A DNA stretch of 64,000 nucleotides from Serratia sarumanii (GCF_029962605.1 NZ_CP124750.1:4154001-4218000); one strand, 5' to 3'; positions 1 to 9,449 are shown, numbered from the stretch's first letter. Notes: generated by a model from the sequence alone, not told the origin. A program made the numbers and translations.

Positions 1-1026
1 ATATTGCTCCCTACCTCGACCGCCGGCAGCTTGCCCAAACCTTCCTGGCTGGCCCAACCGGAAACCCTGTGGTCGCCCTGGAAATTGCAAAATGAAGAAT
101 TAATCGAAGGGAAACAGGATGCCCTGCGTTTGTCGCTGGCTGAACAACAACAGGCCGGCATCGATATCGTCAGCGATGGCGAGCAAACGCGCCAGCATTT
201 CGTCACGACGTTCATCGAGCACCTCAGCGGCGTCGATTTCGAGAAACGCGAAGTGGTTAAAATCCGCAATCGCTATGAGGCGAGCGTGCCGAGCGTCGTG
301 GGTGCGGTGGCGCGCCAAAAGCCCGTTTTCGTTGAAGACGCCAAATTTTTACGCCAGCTGACCAAACAGCCGATTAAATGGGCCCTGCCGGGGCCGATGA
401 CCATGATCGACACGCTCTATGACAACCACTATAAAAGCCGCGAGAAATTGGCCTGGGAGTTCGCCAAGATCCTCAATCAGGAAGCCAAAGAGCTCGAGGC
501 CGCCGGCGTCGACATTATTCAGTTTGATGAGCCCGCATTTAACGTGTTCTTTGACGAGGTGAATGACTGGGGCATCGCCGCCCTGGAAAGGGCCGTTGAA
601 GGGCTTAAGTGTGAAACGGCGGTGCATATCTGCTATGGATACGGCATTAAGGCCAATACCGACTGGAAAAAGACGCTGGGCTCAGAATGGCGGCAATATG
701 AAGAGGCGTTCCCCAAGCTGCAAACGTCTACCATCGATATTATCTCGCTGGAGTGCCATAACTCGCACGTCCCGATGGATCTGCTGGAACTGATTCGCGG
801 CAAAAAAGTGATGGTTGGCGCCATTGATGTGGCGAATCATACCGTTGAGACGCCGGAGGAAGTGGCCGCTACGCTGCGCAAAGCGCTGCAGTTTGTCGAT
901 GCCGACAAACTCTATCCGTCGACCAACTGCGGCATGGCTCCCCTGCCTCGTCAGGTCGCCAGCGGCAAGCTGAATGCCTTGAGTGCCGGCGCCGAGATCG
1001 TGCGCCGAGAACTGCTGGCCAAATAA
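1..1026 (+). CDS. MetE-like methyltransferase (5' end missing)
   Basis: The protein resembles the C-terminal catalytic half of cobalamin-independent methionine synthase, in the short (about 340 residue) stand-alone form found in many bacteria. The zinc ligands of the family are visible: His and Cys in VHICYGYG, Glu in SLECHNSH and Cys in TNCGMAPLPR. These would bind a thiol acceptor for methyl transfer. The frame is open to the first base of the window, so the start is probably a few codons upstream; a TTG at base 4 is an unlikely true start because the conserved N-terminal LPTSTAGSLPKP follows at once. The methyl donor and acceptor cannot be told from sequence. A strong inverted repeat follows the stop codon. 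Confidence 0.85.
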   Translation: MLLPTSTAGSLPKPSWLAQPETLWSPWKLQNEELIEGKQDALRLSLAEQQQAGIDIVSDGEQTRQHFVTTFIEHLSGVDFEKREVVKIRNRYEASVPSVVGAVARQKPVFVEDAKFLRQLTKQPIKWALPGPMTMIDTLYDNHYKSREKLAWEFAKILNQEAKELEAAGVDIIQFDEPAFNVFFDEVNDWGIAALERAVEGLKCETAVHICYGYGIKANTDWKKTLGSEWRQYEEAFPKLQTSTIDIISLECHNSHVPMDLLELIRGKKVMVGAIDVANHTVETPEEVAATLRKALQFVDADKLYPSTNCGMAPLPRQVASGKLNALSAGAEIVRRELLAK

Positions 1027-1032
1027 TCGCGC

Positions 1033-1069
1033 CATCGCCCGCCGCAGTACCCTCCTGCGGCGGGCGATG
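1033..1069. terminator. Perfect 15-bp inverted repeat after the MetE-like gene
   Basis: Stem arms at 1033-1047 and 1055-1069 pair without mismatch around a 7-base loop, 7 bases after the stop. There is no T-run on either side, so this may be an mRNA 3' end stabiliser or a Rho-aided stop rather than a classic intrinsic terminator. Confidence 0.5.
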
Positions 1070-1197
1070 ATCATCGACTCCCCCTCCCCGCAACGCCCCC
1101 GCTCTGGTGTATACTCGGATTTCTACGCGATGCCAGCCACAGCGGCCTGAACGGCCCCTCAGCCAGCCCACACCAGCTTAATAACAGTGGAACCCTC

Positions 1198-2547
1198 ATG
1201 AGCCCAGATACCGCTCGCATCAGCGAAATTATCGATCGCGCCAGGATCTCGCCTTATCAAATCCTCATCCTCACCCTGTGTTTCCTGATCGCCCTGCTGG
1301 ACGGGTTCGATACCGCCATCATCGGCTATATCGCCCCCGCGCTGCGCGAAGAGTGGGGCCTGCAGCCCTCGCAGCTCTCCCCCGCCTTCGGCGCGGGGTT
1401 GTTCGGCCTGCTGATCGGCAGCCTGCTGTTCGGGCCGATCGCCGACGCCATCGGCCGCAAACGCGTGCTGCTCGTCGCGGTGCTGGTATTTGGCGGCTGC
1501 ACCCTGGCTTCGGCCTATACGCATTCGATCGAATCCCTGACCCTGCTGCGCTTCATCACCGGCATTGGCCTCGGGGGCGCGATACCGACCTGCATCACCC
1601 TCAGCTCGGAGTACTCACCGGCGCGCCGCCGCATGCTGATGGTCACCCTGAGCTGGAGCGGCTTTACCGCCGGCTTGGCCCTGGGCGGCCTGCTGGCCGG
1701 GCAGATCATTCCTGCATTTGGCTGGCGCGGCGTGCTGCTGGTCGGCGGCATCGCGCCGTTGGCGCTGCTGCCGCTGCTGGCCTGGCAGATGCCCGAGTCG
1801 GTACGCTTTATGGCCGCCAGCGCCAGGCATGCCGATCGGCTGCGCCGGGTGGTCGAGCGTATCACCGGCCAACGTTGGACGGGGATAACCATTGTCGATG
1901 ACGAGCGCCCGGCACAGGCCAAGTCGCCGATCTCGCACCTGTTTATCGAAGGGCGCGCCGCGCGCACCCTGCTGCTGTGGGCGGCGTTCTTCTGCTCGCT
2001 GTTCGTGTTCTACCTGCTCACCAGTTGGCTGCCGACGATACTTAAAGACGCCGGTTACGATATCGTCCACGCCTCGCGCATCGGGGCGATGGTGCCGCTC
2101 GGCGGCACCCTGGGCGCCATCCTGATGGCGCTGCTGATGGACCGGATCGGGCCCTACCGCGTGCTGGCCGTCTCCTACCTGGGGGCCGCGCTGGTGATCG
2201 GCGCGACCGGGTATCTGATGGGCGACGTCTACACGCTGGCCGCCGGCGTGTTCCTGATAGGCTTCGGCGTGGCCGGCGCGCAGAACGGCCTGAATCTGGT
2301 TTCCGCCACCCTTTATCCGACCGCGGCCCGCGTCACCGGCGTCAGCTGGGCCATGGCCAATGGCCGCTTCGGCTCGATCGTCGGCTCAATGCTCGGCGCC
2401 TGGATGATGACCGCCGCCGGCTCGGCGGAAGTGTTCTTCCTCTGGCTGGCGCTGCCGGCGCTGCTGGGCGCGGGCGCCATCTTCCTGCTCTATCGCCTCA
2501 GCCTGCGCCGCCGCGCGCCGCTCGCCAAGCCGGTCGCCGGCGCCTGA
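1198..2547 (+). CDS. MFS transporter, aromatic acid:H+ symporter type
   Basis: A 449-residue, twelve-helix major facilitator. The first helix carries the DGFDTAIIGY motif, and the loop between helices 2 and 3 the GPIADAIGRKR motif; both are typical of the AAHS branch (PcaK, MhpT, BenK). An import role for an aromatic or similar carboxylate by proton symport is inferred from this family. The ATG at 1198 directly precedes a plausible cytoplasmic N-terminus (SPDTARISEIIDRARIS), as in PcaK/MhpT. It stands alone, about 170 bp after the MetE-like gene. No catabolic gene is next to it, so the substrate is open; the aromatic cluster at 17-32 kb is a possible client but is 15 kb away. Confidence 0.85.
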   Translation: MSPDTARISEIIDRARISPYQILILTLCFLIALLDGFDTAIIGYIAPALREEWGLQPSQLSPAFGAGLFGLLIGSLLFGPIADAIGRKRVLLVAVLVFGGCTLASAYTHSIESLTLLRFITGIGLGGAIPTCITLSSEYSPARRRMLMVTLSWSGFTAGLALGGLLAGQIIPAFGWRGVLLVGGIAPLALLPLLAWQMPESVRFMAASARHADRLRRVVERITGQRWTGITIVDDERPAQAKSPISHLFIEGRAARTLLLWAAFFCSLFVFYLLTSWLPTILKDAGYDIVHASRIGAMVPLGGTLGAILMALLMDRIGPYRVLAVSYLGAALVIGATGYLMGDVYTLAAGVFLIGFGVAGAQNGLNLVSATLYPTAARVTGVSWAMANGRFGSIVGSMLGAWMMTAAGSAEVFFLWLALPALLGAGAIFLLYRLSLRRRAPLAKPVAGA

Positions 2548-2564
2548 ACTCGCGGAAAAGAAAA

Positions 2565-2594
2565 GGCCGAGACGCCCTTGGAGATGTCTCGGCC
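2565..2594. terminator. Hairpin downstream of the AAHS transporter
   Basis: Arms 2565-2573 and 2586-2594 (GGCCGAGAC/GTCTCGGCC) pair perfectly, preceded by an A-run. It lies 18 bases after the MFS stop; the A-run makes it work best for minus-strand transcription from mscS, with the neighbouring hairpin. Confidence 0.6.
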
Positions 2595-2600
2595 TGTAAT

Positions 2601-2625
2601 CAAAAAAGGGGGCCAAGGCCCCCTT
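2601..2625 (-). terminator. Rho-independent terminator of mscS
   Basis: Arms AAGGGGGCC and GGCCCCCTT around a two-base loop (2606-2625). On the minus strand they are followed by a run of T (complement of 2601-2606). It sits 5 bases beyond the mscS stop. Confidence 0.8.
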
Positions 2626-2630
2626 CTCTG

Positions 2631-3497
2631 TTATTCCGCCTTGGCGGAAGCGTCTTCGGTGCGATACAGGTGCACGTCCATCTGCGGGAACGGAATGCCG
2701 ATGTTGTGGGCATCCAGCGAGCGCTTGAAGTTTTCCATCAGATCGAAGTACACGTTCCAGTATTCCGCGTTGGTGGTCCAGGAACGGGTGACGAAGTTCA
2801 GGGAAGACGGCGCCATCTCGTTCAGACGCACGGTCACGCCTTTGGCGTGCATGATGCGCTTGTCGGCGGCGATCACATCGCCCAGCACCTTCTTCACCAC
2901 GTCGATATCGGCGTTGTAGGCCACGCCTACCACGATATCCACGCGGCGGTTCGGCTCGCGGGAGTAGTTGATGATGTTGCCGGCGATGATTTTACCGTTC
3001 GGCACCACGATGGTTTTGTTGTCTGCGGTACGCAGGGTGGTGGAAAAAATCTGCACCTGATCGACGGTACCGGCCACGCCGCCCAGATCGACATATTCCC
3101 CCACGCGCAGCGGACGGAAGATCACCAGCAGCACGCCGGCGGCGAAGTTGGACAGCGAGCCTTGCAGCGCCAGGCCGACGGCCAAACCGGCGGCGCCCAG
3201 CACGGCGATCACCGAGGTGGTCTGCACGCCGACACGCCCCAGCACGGCGATGAAGGTGAACGCCAGCACGCCGTAGCGCACGATCGCCGCCAGGAAGTCT
3301 GCCACCGTGGCGTCGATGCCGCGCAGCTTCATCACGCGGTTCAGCGCATTGCCGACCACGCGAGCCACGATCGAACCGATGATCAGGATAACGATGGCGG
3401 CGACGATATTCACCGCGTACTGGATCAACAGATCCTGGTTCTTCACCAACCAGTTGCCGGCACCGTTGATGCCGTCTACTACATTCAAATCTTTCAT
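2631..3497 (-). CDS. mscS: Small-conductance mechanosensitive channel MscS
   Basis: This inner-membrane channel opens on membrane stretch and releases solutes during hypo-osmotic shock. The 288-residue protein matches MscS end to end: three transmembrane helices in the first 130 residues, the glycine/alanine-rich pore helix TM3 ([19 protein letters not shown]), then the cytoplasmic beta and alpha/beta cage ([32 protein letters not shown]). Length is normal for the family. It lies downstream of fbaA in the usual enteric order, though a DUF1345 gene is inserted between them on the other strand, so here it must have its own promoter in 3498-3702. Confidence 0.97.
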   Translation of the reverse strand: MKDLNVVDGINGAGNWLVKNQDLLIQYAVNIVAAIVILIIGSIVARVVGNALNRVMKLRGIDATVADFLAAIVRYGVLAFTFIAVLGRVGVQTTSVIAVLGAAGLAVGLALQGSLSNFAAGVLLVIFRPLRVGEYVDLGGVAGTVDQVQIFSTTLRTADNKTIVVPNGKIIAGNIINYSREPNRRVDIVVGVAYNADIDVVKKVLGDVIAADKRIMHAKGVTVRLNEMAPSSLNFVTRSWTTNAEYWNVYFDLMENFKRSLDAHNIGIPFPQMDVHLYRTEDASAKAE

Positions 3498-3702
3498 TCG
3501 TGTCGTCCTAACTCAGTCCCTAACGGGAGAAACTCGCAAAAATACACTGGCCTCGGCAGCCAGTCGGAAACCACCGCCTAAGGGTAACCAACATTAAAGG
3601 CTCATGCCAACCGTCAGCGTTAAAAATAGCCGAAACCGCTCGCCGCTTCTTCTATGCTGAAAACAGCGCGTTGGCCATTTCACGACAAGGGATCCGTTCT
3701 TC

Positions 3703-4371
3703 ATGCACATTCGCTCTTCGCTCAAACATTATTGGCAAGTGCGGCCCAGGCTGCTGTTTTCTGTCGGCGCCGGGCTGTTGTGCTTTCTGCTGCTGCCCGC
3801 CCAGCTCTCGTTGCTGCAGCGCTTGATGATCGGCTGGAATACGCTGGCCTGGCTCTACCTGCTGTTTCTCTGGCGGCTGATGCTGGTCAGCACGCCGCAG
3901 CACATTCGCCAGATCGCCCGGCGACAGGATGAAAGCGCCAGCACGGTGTTGGCGCTGGTCAGTTTCGGTTGTCTGGTGAGCATTCTGGCGATCCTGTTCG
4001 AATTGAGCAGCGCCAAACAGGCCAGCGACTCGCTGAAAACCCTGCATCTGGCGTTAACCGGCGGAACGCTGGCGGTCTCCTGGCTGCTGCTGCCGACCGC
4101 CTTCACCATGCACTACGCCCATCAATTTTATCGCCAGGGTGCGCAGCAGGAGCCTTTGCCGCTGCTGTTCCCCGGCAATCTCACCGAGCCGACCTATCTG
4201 GACTTCGCCTACTTCTCTTTCACCATCGCGGTCGCCTCGCAAACCGCCGACGTGGCGGTCGGCGCCGCGGAGGTGCGTAAAATCGCGCTCGTACAGTCGG
4301 TTATTTCGTTCGTGTTCAACATGCTGATCCTGGGCCTGTCTATCAACGTCGGCGCCGGCCTGCTGGGCTGA
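3703..4371 (+). CDS. DUF1345-type inner-membrane protein
   Basis: A 222-residue integral membrane protein with about five or six hydrophobic helices. The C-terminal stretch LTEPTYLDFAYFSFTIAVASQTADVAV is the conserved signature of the DUF1345 family; function unknown. The TYLDFAYFSFT segment looks superficially like a potassium-channel pore helix region, but no selectivity filter is present and I draw no conclusion. The gene sits alone, convergent with fbaA and sharing a bidirectional terminator with it, and divergent from mscS. Confidence 0.8.
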   Translation: MHIRSSLKHYWQVRPRLLFSVGAGLLCFLLLPAQLSLLQRLMIGWNTLAWLYLLFLWRLMLVSTPQHIRQIARRQDESASTVLALVSFGCLVSILAILFELSSAKQASDSLKTLHLALTGGTLAVSWLLLPTAFTMHYAHQFYRQGAQQEPLPLLFPGNLTEPTYLDFAYFSFTIAVASQTADVAVGAAEVRKIALVQSVISFVFNMLILGLSINVGAGLLG

Positions 4372-4377
4372 AAACGA

Positions 4378-4403
4378 AAAAGGCTCCCCGCAGGGAGCCT
4401 TTT
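4378..4403. terminator. Bidirectional terminator between the DUF1345 gene and fbaA
   Basis: Stem AAAAGGCTCCC/GGGAGCCTTTT at 4378-4388 and 4393-4403, with A and T runs on both sides, placed between two convergent genes. Confidence 0.85.
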
Positions 4404-4427
4404 GCATCGTGCAACAGGTGCCGAAGA

Positions 4428-5507
4428 TTACAGAACGTCTACCGCGTTCAGATCTTTGAAGGCCTGCTCCAGACGCGTCACCATGCTGGTCTGCGCTGCG
4501 CGCAGCCATACGCGTGGATCGTAGTATTTCTTGTTCGGCTGATCGGCGCCTTTCGGGTTGCCCAGCTGGCCCTGCAGGTAAGCTTCGTTCGCTTTGTAGT
4601 ACTGCAGGATGCCGTCCCAGGTCGCCCATTGGGTGTCGGTGTCGATGTTCATCTTGATCACGCCGTAACCCACAGACTCTTTGATCTCTGCGTCGGTAGA
4701 ACCGGAACCGCCGTGGAACACGAAGTTCAGGCTGTTGTGCGGCAGGTTGAATTTCTTGGACACGTAGTCCTGAGAATCACGCAGGATGGTCGGGGTCAGC
4801 TTGACGTTGCCTGGCTTGTACACGCCGTGCACGTTACCGAAGGAGGCAGCGATGGTGAAGCGCGGGCTGATGGCGTTCAGTTTTTCGTACGCGTAAGCCA
4901 CGTCTTCCGGCTGGGTGTACAGTGCGGAAGCGTCCATATGGCTGTTGTCCACGCCATCTTCTTCACCGCCGGTGCAGCCCAGTTCGATTTCCAGCGTCAT
5001 GCCGATTTTGGCCATGCGCTTCAGGTAGGCGCTGCAGATCTCGATGTTTTCTTCCAGAGACTCTTCAGACAGATCGATCATGTGAGAAGAGAACAGCGGT
5101 TTGCCGGTAGCGGCGAAGTGCTTCTCGCCGGCGTCCAGCAGGCCGTCCAGCCATGGCAGCAGTTTCTTCGCGCAGTGGTCGGTGTGCAGGATCACCGGCA
5201 CGCCGTAGTGTTCAGCCATCTGGTGAACGTGGTGTGCGCCGGAGATGGCGCCCAGAATCGCTGCGCCCTGAGGCACATCGGTCTTCACGCCTTTGCCGGC
5301 GATGAACGCGGCGCCGCCGTTGGAGAACTGAACGATGACCGGCGCGCGCACTTTAGCCGCGGCTTCCAGCACTGCGTTAATGGAGTCGGTACCCACGCAG
5401 TTTACCGCTGGCAGCGCAAAGTTGTTCTCTTTAGCAACTGCGAAGACTTTCTGAACGTCATCACCCGTGATGACACCCGGTTTTACGAAATCAAAAATTT
5501 TAGACAT
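4428..5507 (-). CDS. fbaA: Class II fructose-bisphosphate aldolase
   Basis: FbaA splits fructose 1,6-bisphosphate into glyceraldehyde 3-phosphate and dihydroxyacetone phosphate in the cytosol, using zinc. The 359-residue protein has the class II signatures: the zinc-binding LHTDHC near residue 110, EIELGCTGGEEDG, the glycine-rich phosphate loop VFHGGSGS, and the N-terminal SKIFDFVKPGVITGDDV seen in enteric FbaA. It is the last gene of the epd-pgk-fbaA set, 116 bp after pgk. A hairpin in that gap could attenuate read-through from pgk, so fbaA may also have its own promoter. Confidence 0.98.
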   Translation of the reverse strand: MSKIFDFVKPGVITGDDVQKVFAVAKENNFALPAVNCVGTDSINAVLEAAAKVRAPVIVQFSNGGAAFIAGKGVKTDVPQGAAILGAISGAHHVHQMAEHYGVPVILHTDHCAKKLLPWLDGLLDAGEKHFAATGKPLFSSHMIDLSEESLEENIEICSAYLKRMAKIGMTLEIELGCTGGEEDGVDNSHMDASALYTQPEDVAYAYEKLNAISPRFTIAASFGNVHGVYKPGNVKLTPTILRDSQDYVSKKFNLPHNSLNFVFHGGSGSTDAEIKESVGYGVIKMNIDTDTQWATWDGILQYYKANEAYLQGQLGNPKGADQPNKKYYDPRVWLRAAQTSMVTRLEQAFKDLNAVDVL

Positions 5508-5592
5508 GTTACTTTGTCCTGTTTCGTCGGCCGTAGATGGATGTAAATCGATGTTTTCACGCCGCGCAGCGTGAGCCGCGCGGTATAAAACA

Positions 5593-5616
5593 AACGGGCG
5601 GCTTTCGCCTCCCGTT
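5593..5616 (-). terminator. Intercistronic hairpin between pgk and fbaA
   Basis: Arms AACGGGCGG and CCTCCCGTT (one mismatch) with a 6-base loop. On the minus strand a T-rich stretch follows, so this may act as a partial terminator or RNA-processing site that sets the pgk:fbaA ratio. Confidence 0.45.
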
Positions 5617-5623
5617 GTCTGAA

Positions 5624-6787
5624 TTACTGCTTAGCGCGCTCTTCCAGCATCACGACTGCAGGCAGCGGTTTCCCTTCAACGAATTCCAGGAATGCGCCAC
5701 CGCCGGTGGAGATGTAGGAAATTTTGTCAGCGATACCGAACAGATCGATGGCTGCCAGAGTGTCGCCGCCGCCAGCGATAGAGAAAGCGTCGCTATCGGC
5801 GATCGCGCGGGCGACAATTTCGGTGCCCTTACGGAAGTTAGGGAACTCGAATACGCCAACCGGGCCATTCCACAGAATGGTCTTGGCGTTCTTCAGGATA
5901 ACGGCCAGACGCTCGGCAGAGACGTCGCCCATATCCAGAATTTGCTCGTTGTCCTGGATCTCGTTGGCCTGCTTCACGGTCGCGGTCGCGGTTTCGGAGA
6001 ACTCGGTCGCTACGCGCACGTCGGTCGGAACCGGGATGTCGCAGGTTTCCAGCAGTTTCTGCGCGTTCGGGATCAGGTCAGGTTCGTACAGGGACTGGCC
6101 CACGTTGTTGCCCTGCGCCGCCACGAAGGTGTTGGCGATGCCGCCGCCGACGATCAGCTGATCGGCGATTTTGGACAGGGAATCCAGCACGGTCAGTTTG
6201 GTGGAGACTTTAGAACCGCCCACGATGGCAACCATCGGACGGGCCGGGTTGCCCAGGGCCTTGCCCAGCGCTTCCAGCTCGGCGGACAGCAGCGGGCCGG
6301 CACAGGCGACAGGCGCGAACTTGCCCACGCCGTGGGTGGAAGCCTGCGCGCGGTGCGCGGTGCCGAACGCGTCCATTACGTACACGTCGCACAGCGCCGC
6401 GTATTTCTTGGACAGGGTTTCGTCGTCTTTCTTCTCGCCCTTGTTGAAACGGACGTTTTCCAGCACCACCAGTTCGCCTTCGGCGACGTCGACGCCATCC
6501 AGATAATCCTTCGCCAGACGCACTGGGGATTTCAGGTGATCTTTCAGGTAGTTGACCACAGGCAGCAGGGAGAATTCTTCGTTGTACTCGCCTTCGGTAG
6601 GACGACCCAGGTGGGAGGTTACCATCACGCGGGCGCCTTGCTTCAGCGCAGCTTCGATAGTCGGCAGGGAAGCGCGGATACGCGCGTCGGAAGTCACTTT
6701 ACCGTCTTTTACCGGCACGTTCAGATCGGAGCGGATCAGTACGCGTTTACCCGCCAGATCCAGATCGGTCATCTTAATTACAGACAT
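5624..6787 (-). CDS. pgk: Phosphoglycerate kinase
   Basis: Pgk transfers phosphate between 1,3-bisphosphoglycerate and ADP in glycolysis. The 387-residue protein has the N-terminal domain signature [16 protein letters not shown] (residues about 14-29) and [10 protein letters not shown], the hinge region, and the C-terminal nucleotide-binding loop [13 protein letters not shown]. Length equals that of enteric Pgk. It follows epd by 70 bp, is co-oriented with it, and should share its transcript. Confidence 0.98.
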   Translation of the reverse strand: MSVIKMTDLDLAGKRVLIRSDLNVPVKDGKVTSDARIRASLPTIEAALKQGARVMVTSHLGRPTEGEYNEEFSLLPVVNYLKDHLKSPVRLAKDYLDGVDVAEGELVVLENVRFNKGEKKDDETLSKKYAALCDVYVMDAFGTAHRAQASTHGVGKFAPVACAGPLLSAELEALGKALGNPARPMVAIVGGSKVSTKLTVLDSLSKIADQLIVGGGIANTFVAAQGNNVGQSLYEPDLIPNAQKLLETCDIPVPTDVRVATEFSETATATVKQANEIQDNEQILDMGDVSAERLAVILKNAKTILWNGPVGVFEFPNFRKGTEIVARAIADSDAFSIAGGGDTLAAIDLFGIADKISYISTGGGAFLEFVEGKPLPAVVMLEERAKQ

Positions 6788-6857
6788 GGTGAACCCTCTT
6801 TATTGAATCTCTATAAAATTGCCTGAGCAGCGCGCCAATCACGCCGGCGCCGCCGTA

Positions 6858-7874
6858 CTAGAAACCGCTGGCGGCCATTGCCCGTGTTGTATCCAACATC
6901 CGATTGGCAAAGCCCCATTCATTGTCGCACCAGACCAAGGTCTTTATCAGGTGCTGCCCGCTGACCCGGGTCTGCGTACCGTCGACGATAGCGCTGTGCG
7001 GGTCATGGTTAAAATCGATCGAGACCAATGGTAATTCCGTGTAGTCAACTATACCACGAAATGATTCCCGTGCGGCCTTTTGCAACAGCTGGTTGACCTC
7101 CGCCACCTTCACCGCGGCGCTCACGCTGACGCTGAGATCGATAGCCGTCACGTTGATGGTCGGCACGCGCACCGAGATCGCCTCGAAGCGATCGCAAAAC
7201 TGCGGGAAGATACGGGTGATGCCCGCGGCCAGCTTGGTGTCGACCGGAATGATCGACTGGCTCGCCGCGCGGGTGCGCCGCAAATCCGCGTGATACGCGT
7301 CGATCACCGGCTGATCGTTCATCGCCGAGTGAATGGTGGTCACGGTGCCGGATTCGATGCTGTAGGCGTCGTCCAGCAGCTTGATCACCGGAATAATGCA
7401 GTTGGTGGTGCACGAGGCGTTGGACACGATGCGATGTTCCGCCAGCAGCGTCTGATGGTTGACGCCGAACACGATGGTGGCGTCCAGATCGTTGCCGCCC
7501 GGATGGGCGAACAGCACTTTCTTCGCCCCCGCCGCCAGATGGGCTTCGCCATCCGCCCGGCTGCCGTACACGCCGCTGCAGTCCAGCACCACGTCGACGC
7601 CCAGCTCGCCCCAGGGCAACTGCTCCACCGCCGGCTGATGCAACAGGCGAATCGCGTCGTCCCCGACGCTCAGCGTGTCGCACTCTTGCCGCACATCCCA
7701 GGCGAAGCGGCCGTGGCTGGAATCGTACTTCAGCAGATGAGCCATGCCCTCGGCGTTCGCCAGCTCGTTGATCGCCACCACGGAGATTTCCGCCCGTCGT
7801 CCCGATTCGTACAGTGCGCGCAATACGCTGCGGCCGATGCGGCCAAAGCCGTTTATCGCTATGCGGATGGTCAT
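6858..7874 (-). CDS. epd: D-erythrose-4-phosphate dehydrogenase
   Basis: Epd oxidises erythrose 4-phosphate to 4-phosphoerythronate with NAD, the first step toward pyridoxal phosphate; it is a GAPDH paralogue. The 338-residue protein has the Rossmann motif [14 protein letters not shown] and the catalytic Cys155 in SNASCTTNC. The position directly upstream of pgk and the full-length match to enteric Epd (for example [16 protein letters not shown] and [15 protein letters not shown]) favour Epd over a true GapA. Its promoter region holds a Cra-like operator about 190 bp upstream. Confidence 0.95.
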   Translation of the reverse strand: MTIRIAINGFGRIGRSVLRALYESGRRAEISVVAINELANAEGMAHLLKYDSSHGRFAWDVRQECDTLSVGDDAIRLLHQPAVEQLPWGELGVDVVLDCSGVYGSRADGEAHLAAGAKKVLFAHPGGNDLDATIVFGVNHQTLLAEHRIVSNASCTTNCIIPVIKLLDDAYSIESGTVTTIHSAMNDQPVIDAYHADLRRTRAASQSIIPVDTKLAAGITRIFPQFCDRFEAISVRVPTINVTAIDLSVSVSAAVKVAEVNQLLQKAARESFRGIVDYTELPLVSIDFNHDPHSAIVDGTQTRVSGQHLIKTLVWCDNEWGFANRMLDTTRAMAASGF

Positions 7875-8067
7875 GCTGCTCCTGAAAAAGGGCCGTCCCG
7901 CCGGGCTGACTCACCGGCGCCGGGCCGGCGCTGACTGGTTGTCTCACTAACCCGCATAGAGTAGTGGATCGCACCGCCCGCTGTGAATCGCCGCGTTTGC
8001 ATTATTCCCGCGTTTCAGCGGCTTTTCGCCGCCGTCACATCGGCATTTCTGTCGAAGAGTGCTTCAA

Positions 8068-8082
8068 CTGAAACGCTTCAGC
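8068..8082. promoter_or_regulatory. Cra (FruR)-like operator upstream of epd-pgk-fbaA
   Basis: The sequence CTGAAACGCTTCAGC is an imperfect palindrome that fits the known Cra consensus (TGAA-(T/A)CG-NTTCA type). The epd operon of E. coli is an established Cra target, so the same control is inferred here. The site is about 195 bp upstream of the epd start. Confidence 0.6.
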
Positions 8083-8186
8083 TGAGCATAAACCAAAGTT
8101 TTGGCAAAAGGAACAGGTGCAACAGTTCCACAAGTAACGGAGGGGAGTTTTACGAGCATAAGATGATCTGGCGCACATTTTTGGCT

Positions 8187-8336
8187 TCAAGGCCGCGGCG
8201 GATTTTCACTCGCCGGCCCCGTTTCGCCGTAGTGCTCGCGGAAATAGTCGCGCAAAAATTCGACCGTCACCCGCACTTTCGCCGACGTTGCCAGCCGGGA
8301 AACGTACACCGCCCGGAAAAGATCGCCGCTAGCGGT
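8187..8336 (-). pseudogene. C-terminal remnant of a LysR-type regulator
   Basis: On the minus strand a 49-codon open stretch, preceded in frame by TAA, reads ...GDLFRAVYVSRLATSAKVRV then TVEFLRDYFREHYG and ends at TGA. This matches the usual C-terminal end of LysR regulators (aromatic/hydrophobic-V-Y-x-S-R...K-V-R-x-x-x-x-F-L). There is no helix-turn-helix domain, no start codon and no upstream continuation, so I read it as the tail of a deleted gene. It lies between epd and the ABC operon, a spot where enteric genomes vary in content. Recognition rests on a short stretch, hence moderate confidence. Confidence 0.5.
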
Positions 8337-8353
8337 TTAACTCTGTAAACGGA

Positions 8354-8373
8354 ACGCCCGCGCCTGCGGGCGT
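8354..8373 (-). terminator. Hairpin after the ABC importer operon
   Basis: Arms ACGCCCGC and GCGGGCGT around GCCT, located 5 bases past the ATPase stop. The T-run on the minus strand is weak. Confidence 0.55.
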
Positions 8374-8378
8374 CCTGA

Positions 8379-9449
8379 TTATGCTTTCGGGAATATCCAC
8401 AGATGCTCGGCCGGCAGGGAGAGCCGGCACAGCGCCCGATCGCGCGCTTCGTGGCCATAGGCGCGCACCACGAAATCCTCGGCCACGGTGCGGAACAGGT
8501 ATTCCCAGCGATCGCCGAGATACATGCTGGCCAGCAGCGGCAGCTCAAGCTGGTTGCCCTGCGGATCTTCGCCCAACCGCACGCGCTCCACGCGGATCAC
8601 CGCCGAGCCCTCCTGGCCGACCTGCACGCCTGCGCCCGCTTTGCCCCACAGCGCCCAATCCTTGCCTTCGATGCGCGCCCGGTCGCCTTCCAGCGCGACA
8701 ACCTTGCCCGGCAAGCGGTTGTTGCTGCCCATGAACTCGGCGGTGAACAGCGTGGTGGGCGAACCGTACATCTCCTGCGGCGTGCCCTGCTGTTCGATTT
8801 TGCCGTTATTGAGCAGCAGGATGCGATCGGAGATGGCCATCGCCTCGTTCTGATCGTGGGTCACCATCAGCGCCGACAGGCCAAGCTTGATGATCAACTC
8901 GCGCAGGAATACCCGCGCCTCTTCGCGCAGCTTGGCGTCAAGGTTGGACAGCGGCTCGTCCAGCAGGATCACCGGCGGGTTGTAGACCAGCGCCCGTCCG
9001 ATCGCCACGCGCTGCTGCTGGCCGCCGGAAAGCTGGTGCGGATGGCGCTTGGCCAGATGCCCCAACCCGAGCTGATCCAGCACCGCCTGCACCCGCTGGG
9101 TGATTTCCGCCGAGGCGATCTTACGCAGCTTCAGCGGGTAAGCGACGTTCTCAAACACCGTTTTATGCGGCCACAGCGCGTAGGACTGAAACACCAGCCC
9201 CAGATTGCGCTCTTCGGCTGGAATTTCGCTGCGCGCGCTGCCGTTGTACACCGCGTTATTGCCGATGACGATCCGCCCCTGGCTCGGTTTCTCCAGCCCG
9301 GCCACCGCCCGCAGCAGCGTGGTTTTGCCGCTGCCCGACGGACCCAGCAGCGAGACCACTTCGCCCCGTTTCAGATCCATCGACACCCCTTTCAACACCG
9401 GGTTGTCGCCATAGGTCAAATGCAGATTCTCTACCGAAAGTTCAATCAT
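8379..9449 (-). CDS. ABC importer ATPase (iron/sugar-phosphate class)
   Basis: A 356-residue nucleotide-binding subunit: Walker A GPSGSGKTT (about residues 36-44), Q-loop, LSGGQQQR signature (about 140), Walker B VILLDEPLSNLD and the switch His in MVTHDQNEAM. After residue 240 comes a TOBE-like C-terminal domain. This is the FbpC/AfuC/PotA type. It overlaps the permease gene upstream by 8 bp, so the two are translationally coupled. It would drive import through the membrane protein described next. The substrate is set by the binding protein and is not known. Confidence 0.9.
   Translation of the reverse strand: MIELSVENLHLTYGDNPVLKGVSMDLKRGEVVSLLGPSGSGKTTLLRAVAGLEKPSQGRIVIGNNAVYNGSARSEIPAEERNLGLVFQSYALWPHKTVFENVAYPLKLRKIASAEITQRVQAVLDQLGLGHLAKRHPHQLSGGQQQRVAIGRALVYNPPVILLDEPLSNLDAKLREEARVFLRELIIKLGLSALMVTHDQNEAMAISDRILLLNNGKIEQQGTPQEMYGSPTTLFTAEFMGSNNRLPGKVVALEGDRARIEGKDWALWGKAGAGVQVGQEGSAVIRVERVRLGEDPQGNQLELPLLASMYLGDRWEYLFRTVAEDFVVRAYGHEARDRALCRLSLPAEHLWIFPKA

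Noticed and set aside
3307..3597. Long plus-strand frames antisense to mscS, fbaA, pgk, mrcB and hrpB
   Set aside because: Typical antisense frames of GC-rich genes; His/Arg/Gln-rich translations without motifs.
7983..8348. Plus-strand open frame of 121 codons upstream of epd
   Set aside because: Arginine-rich, runs over the Cra-like site and antisense to the LysR remnant; reads as a shadow frame.
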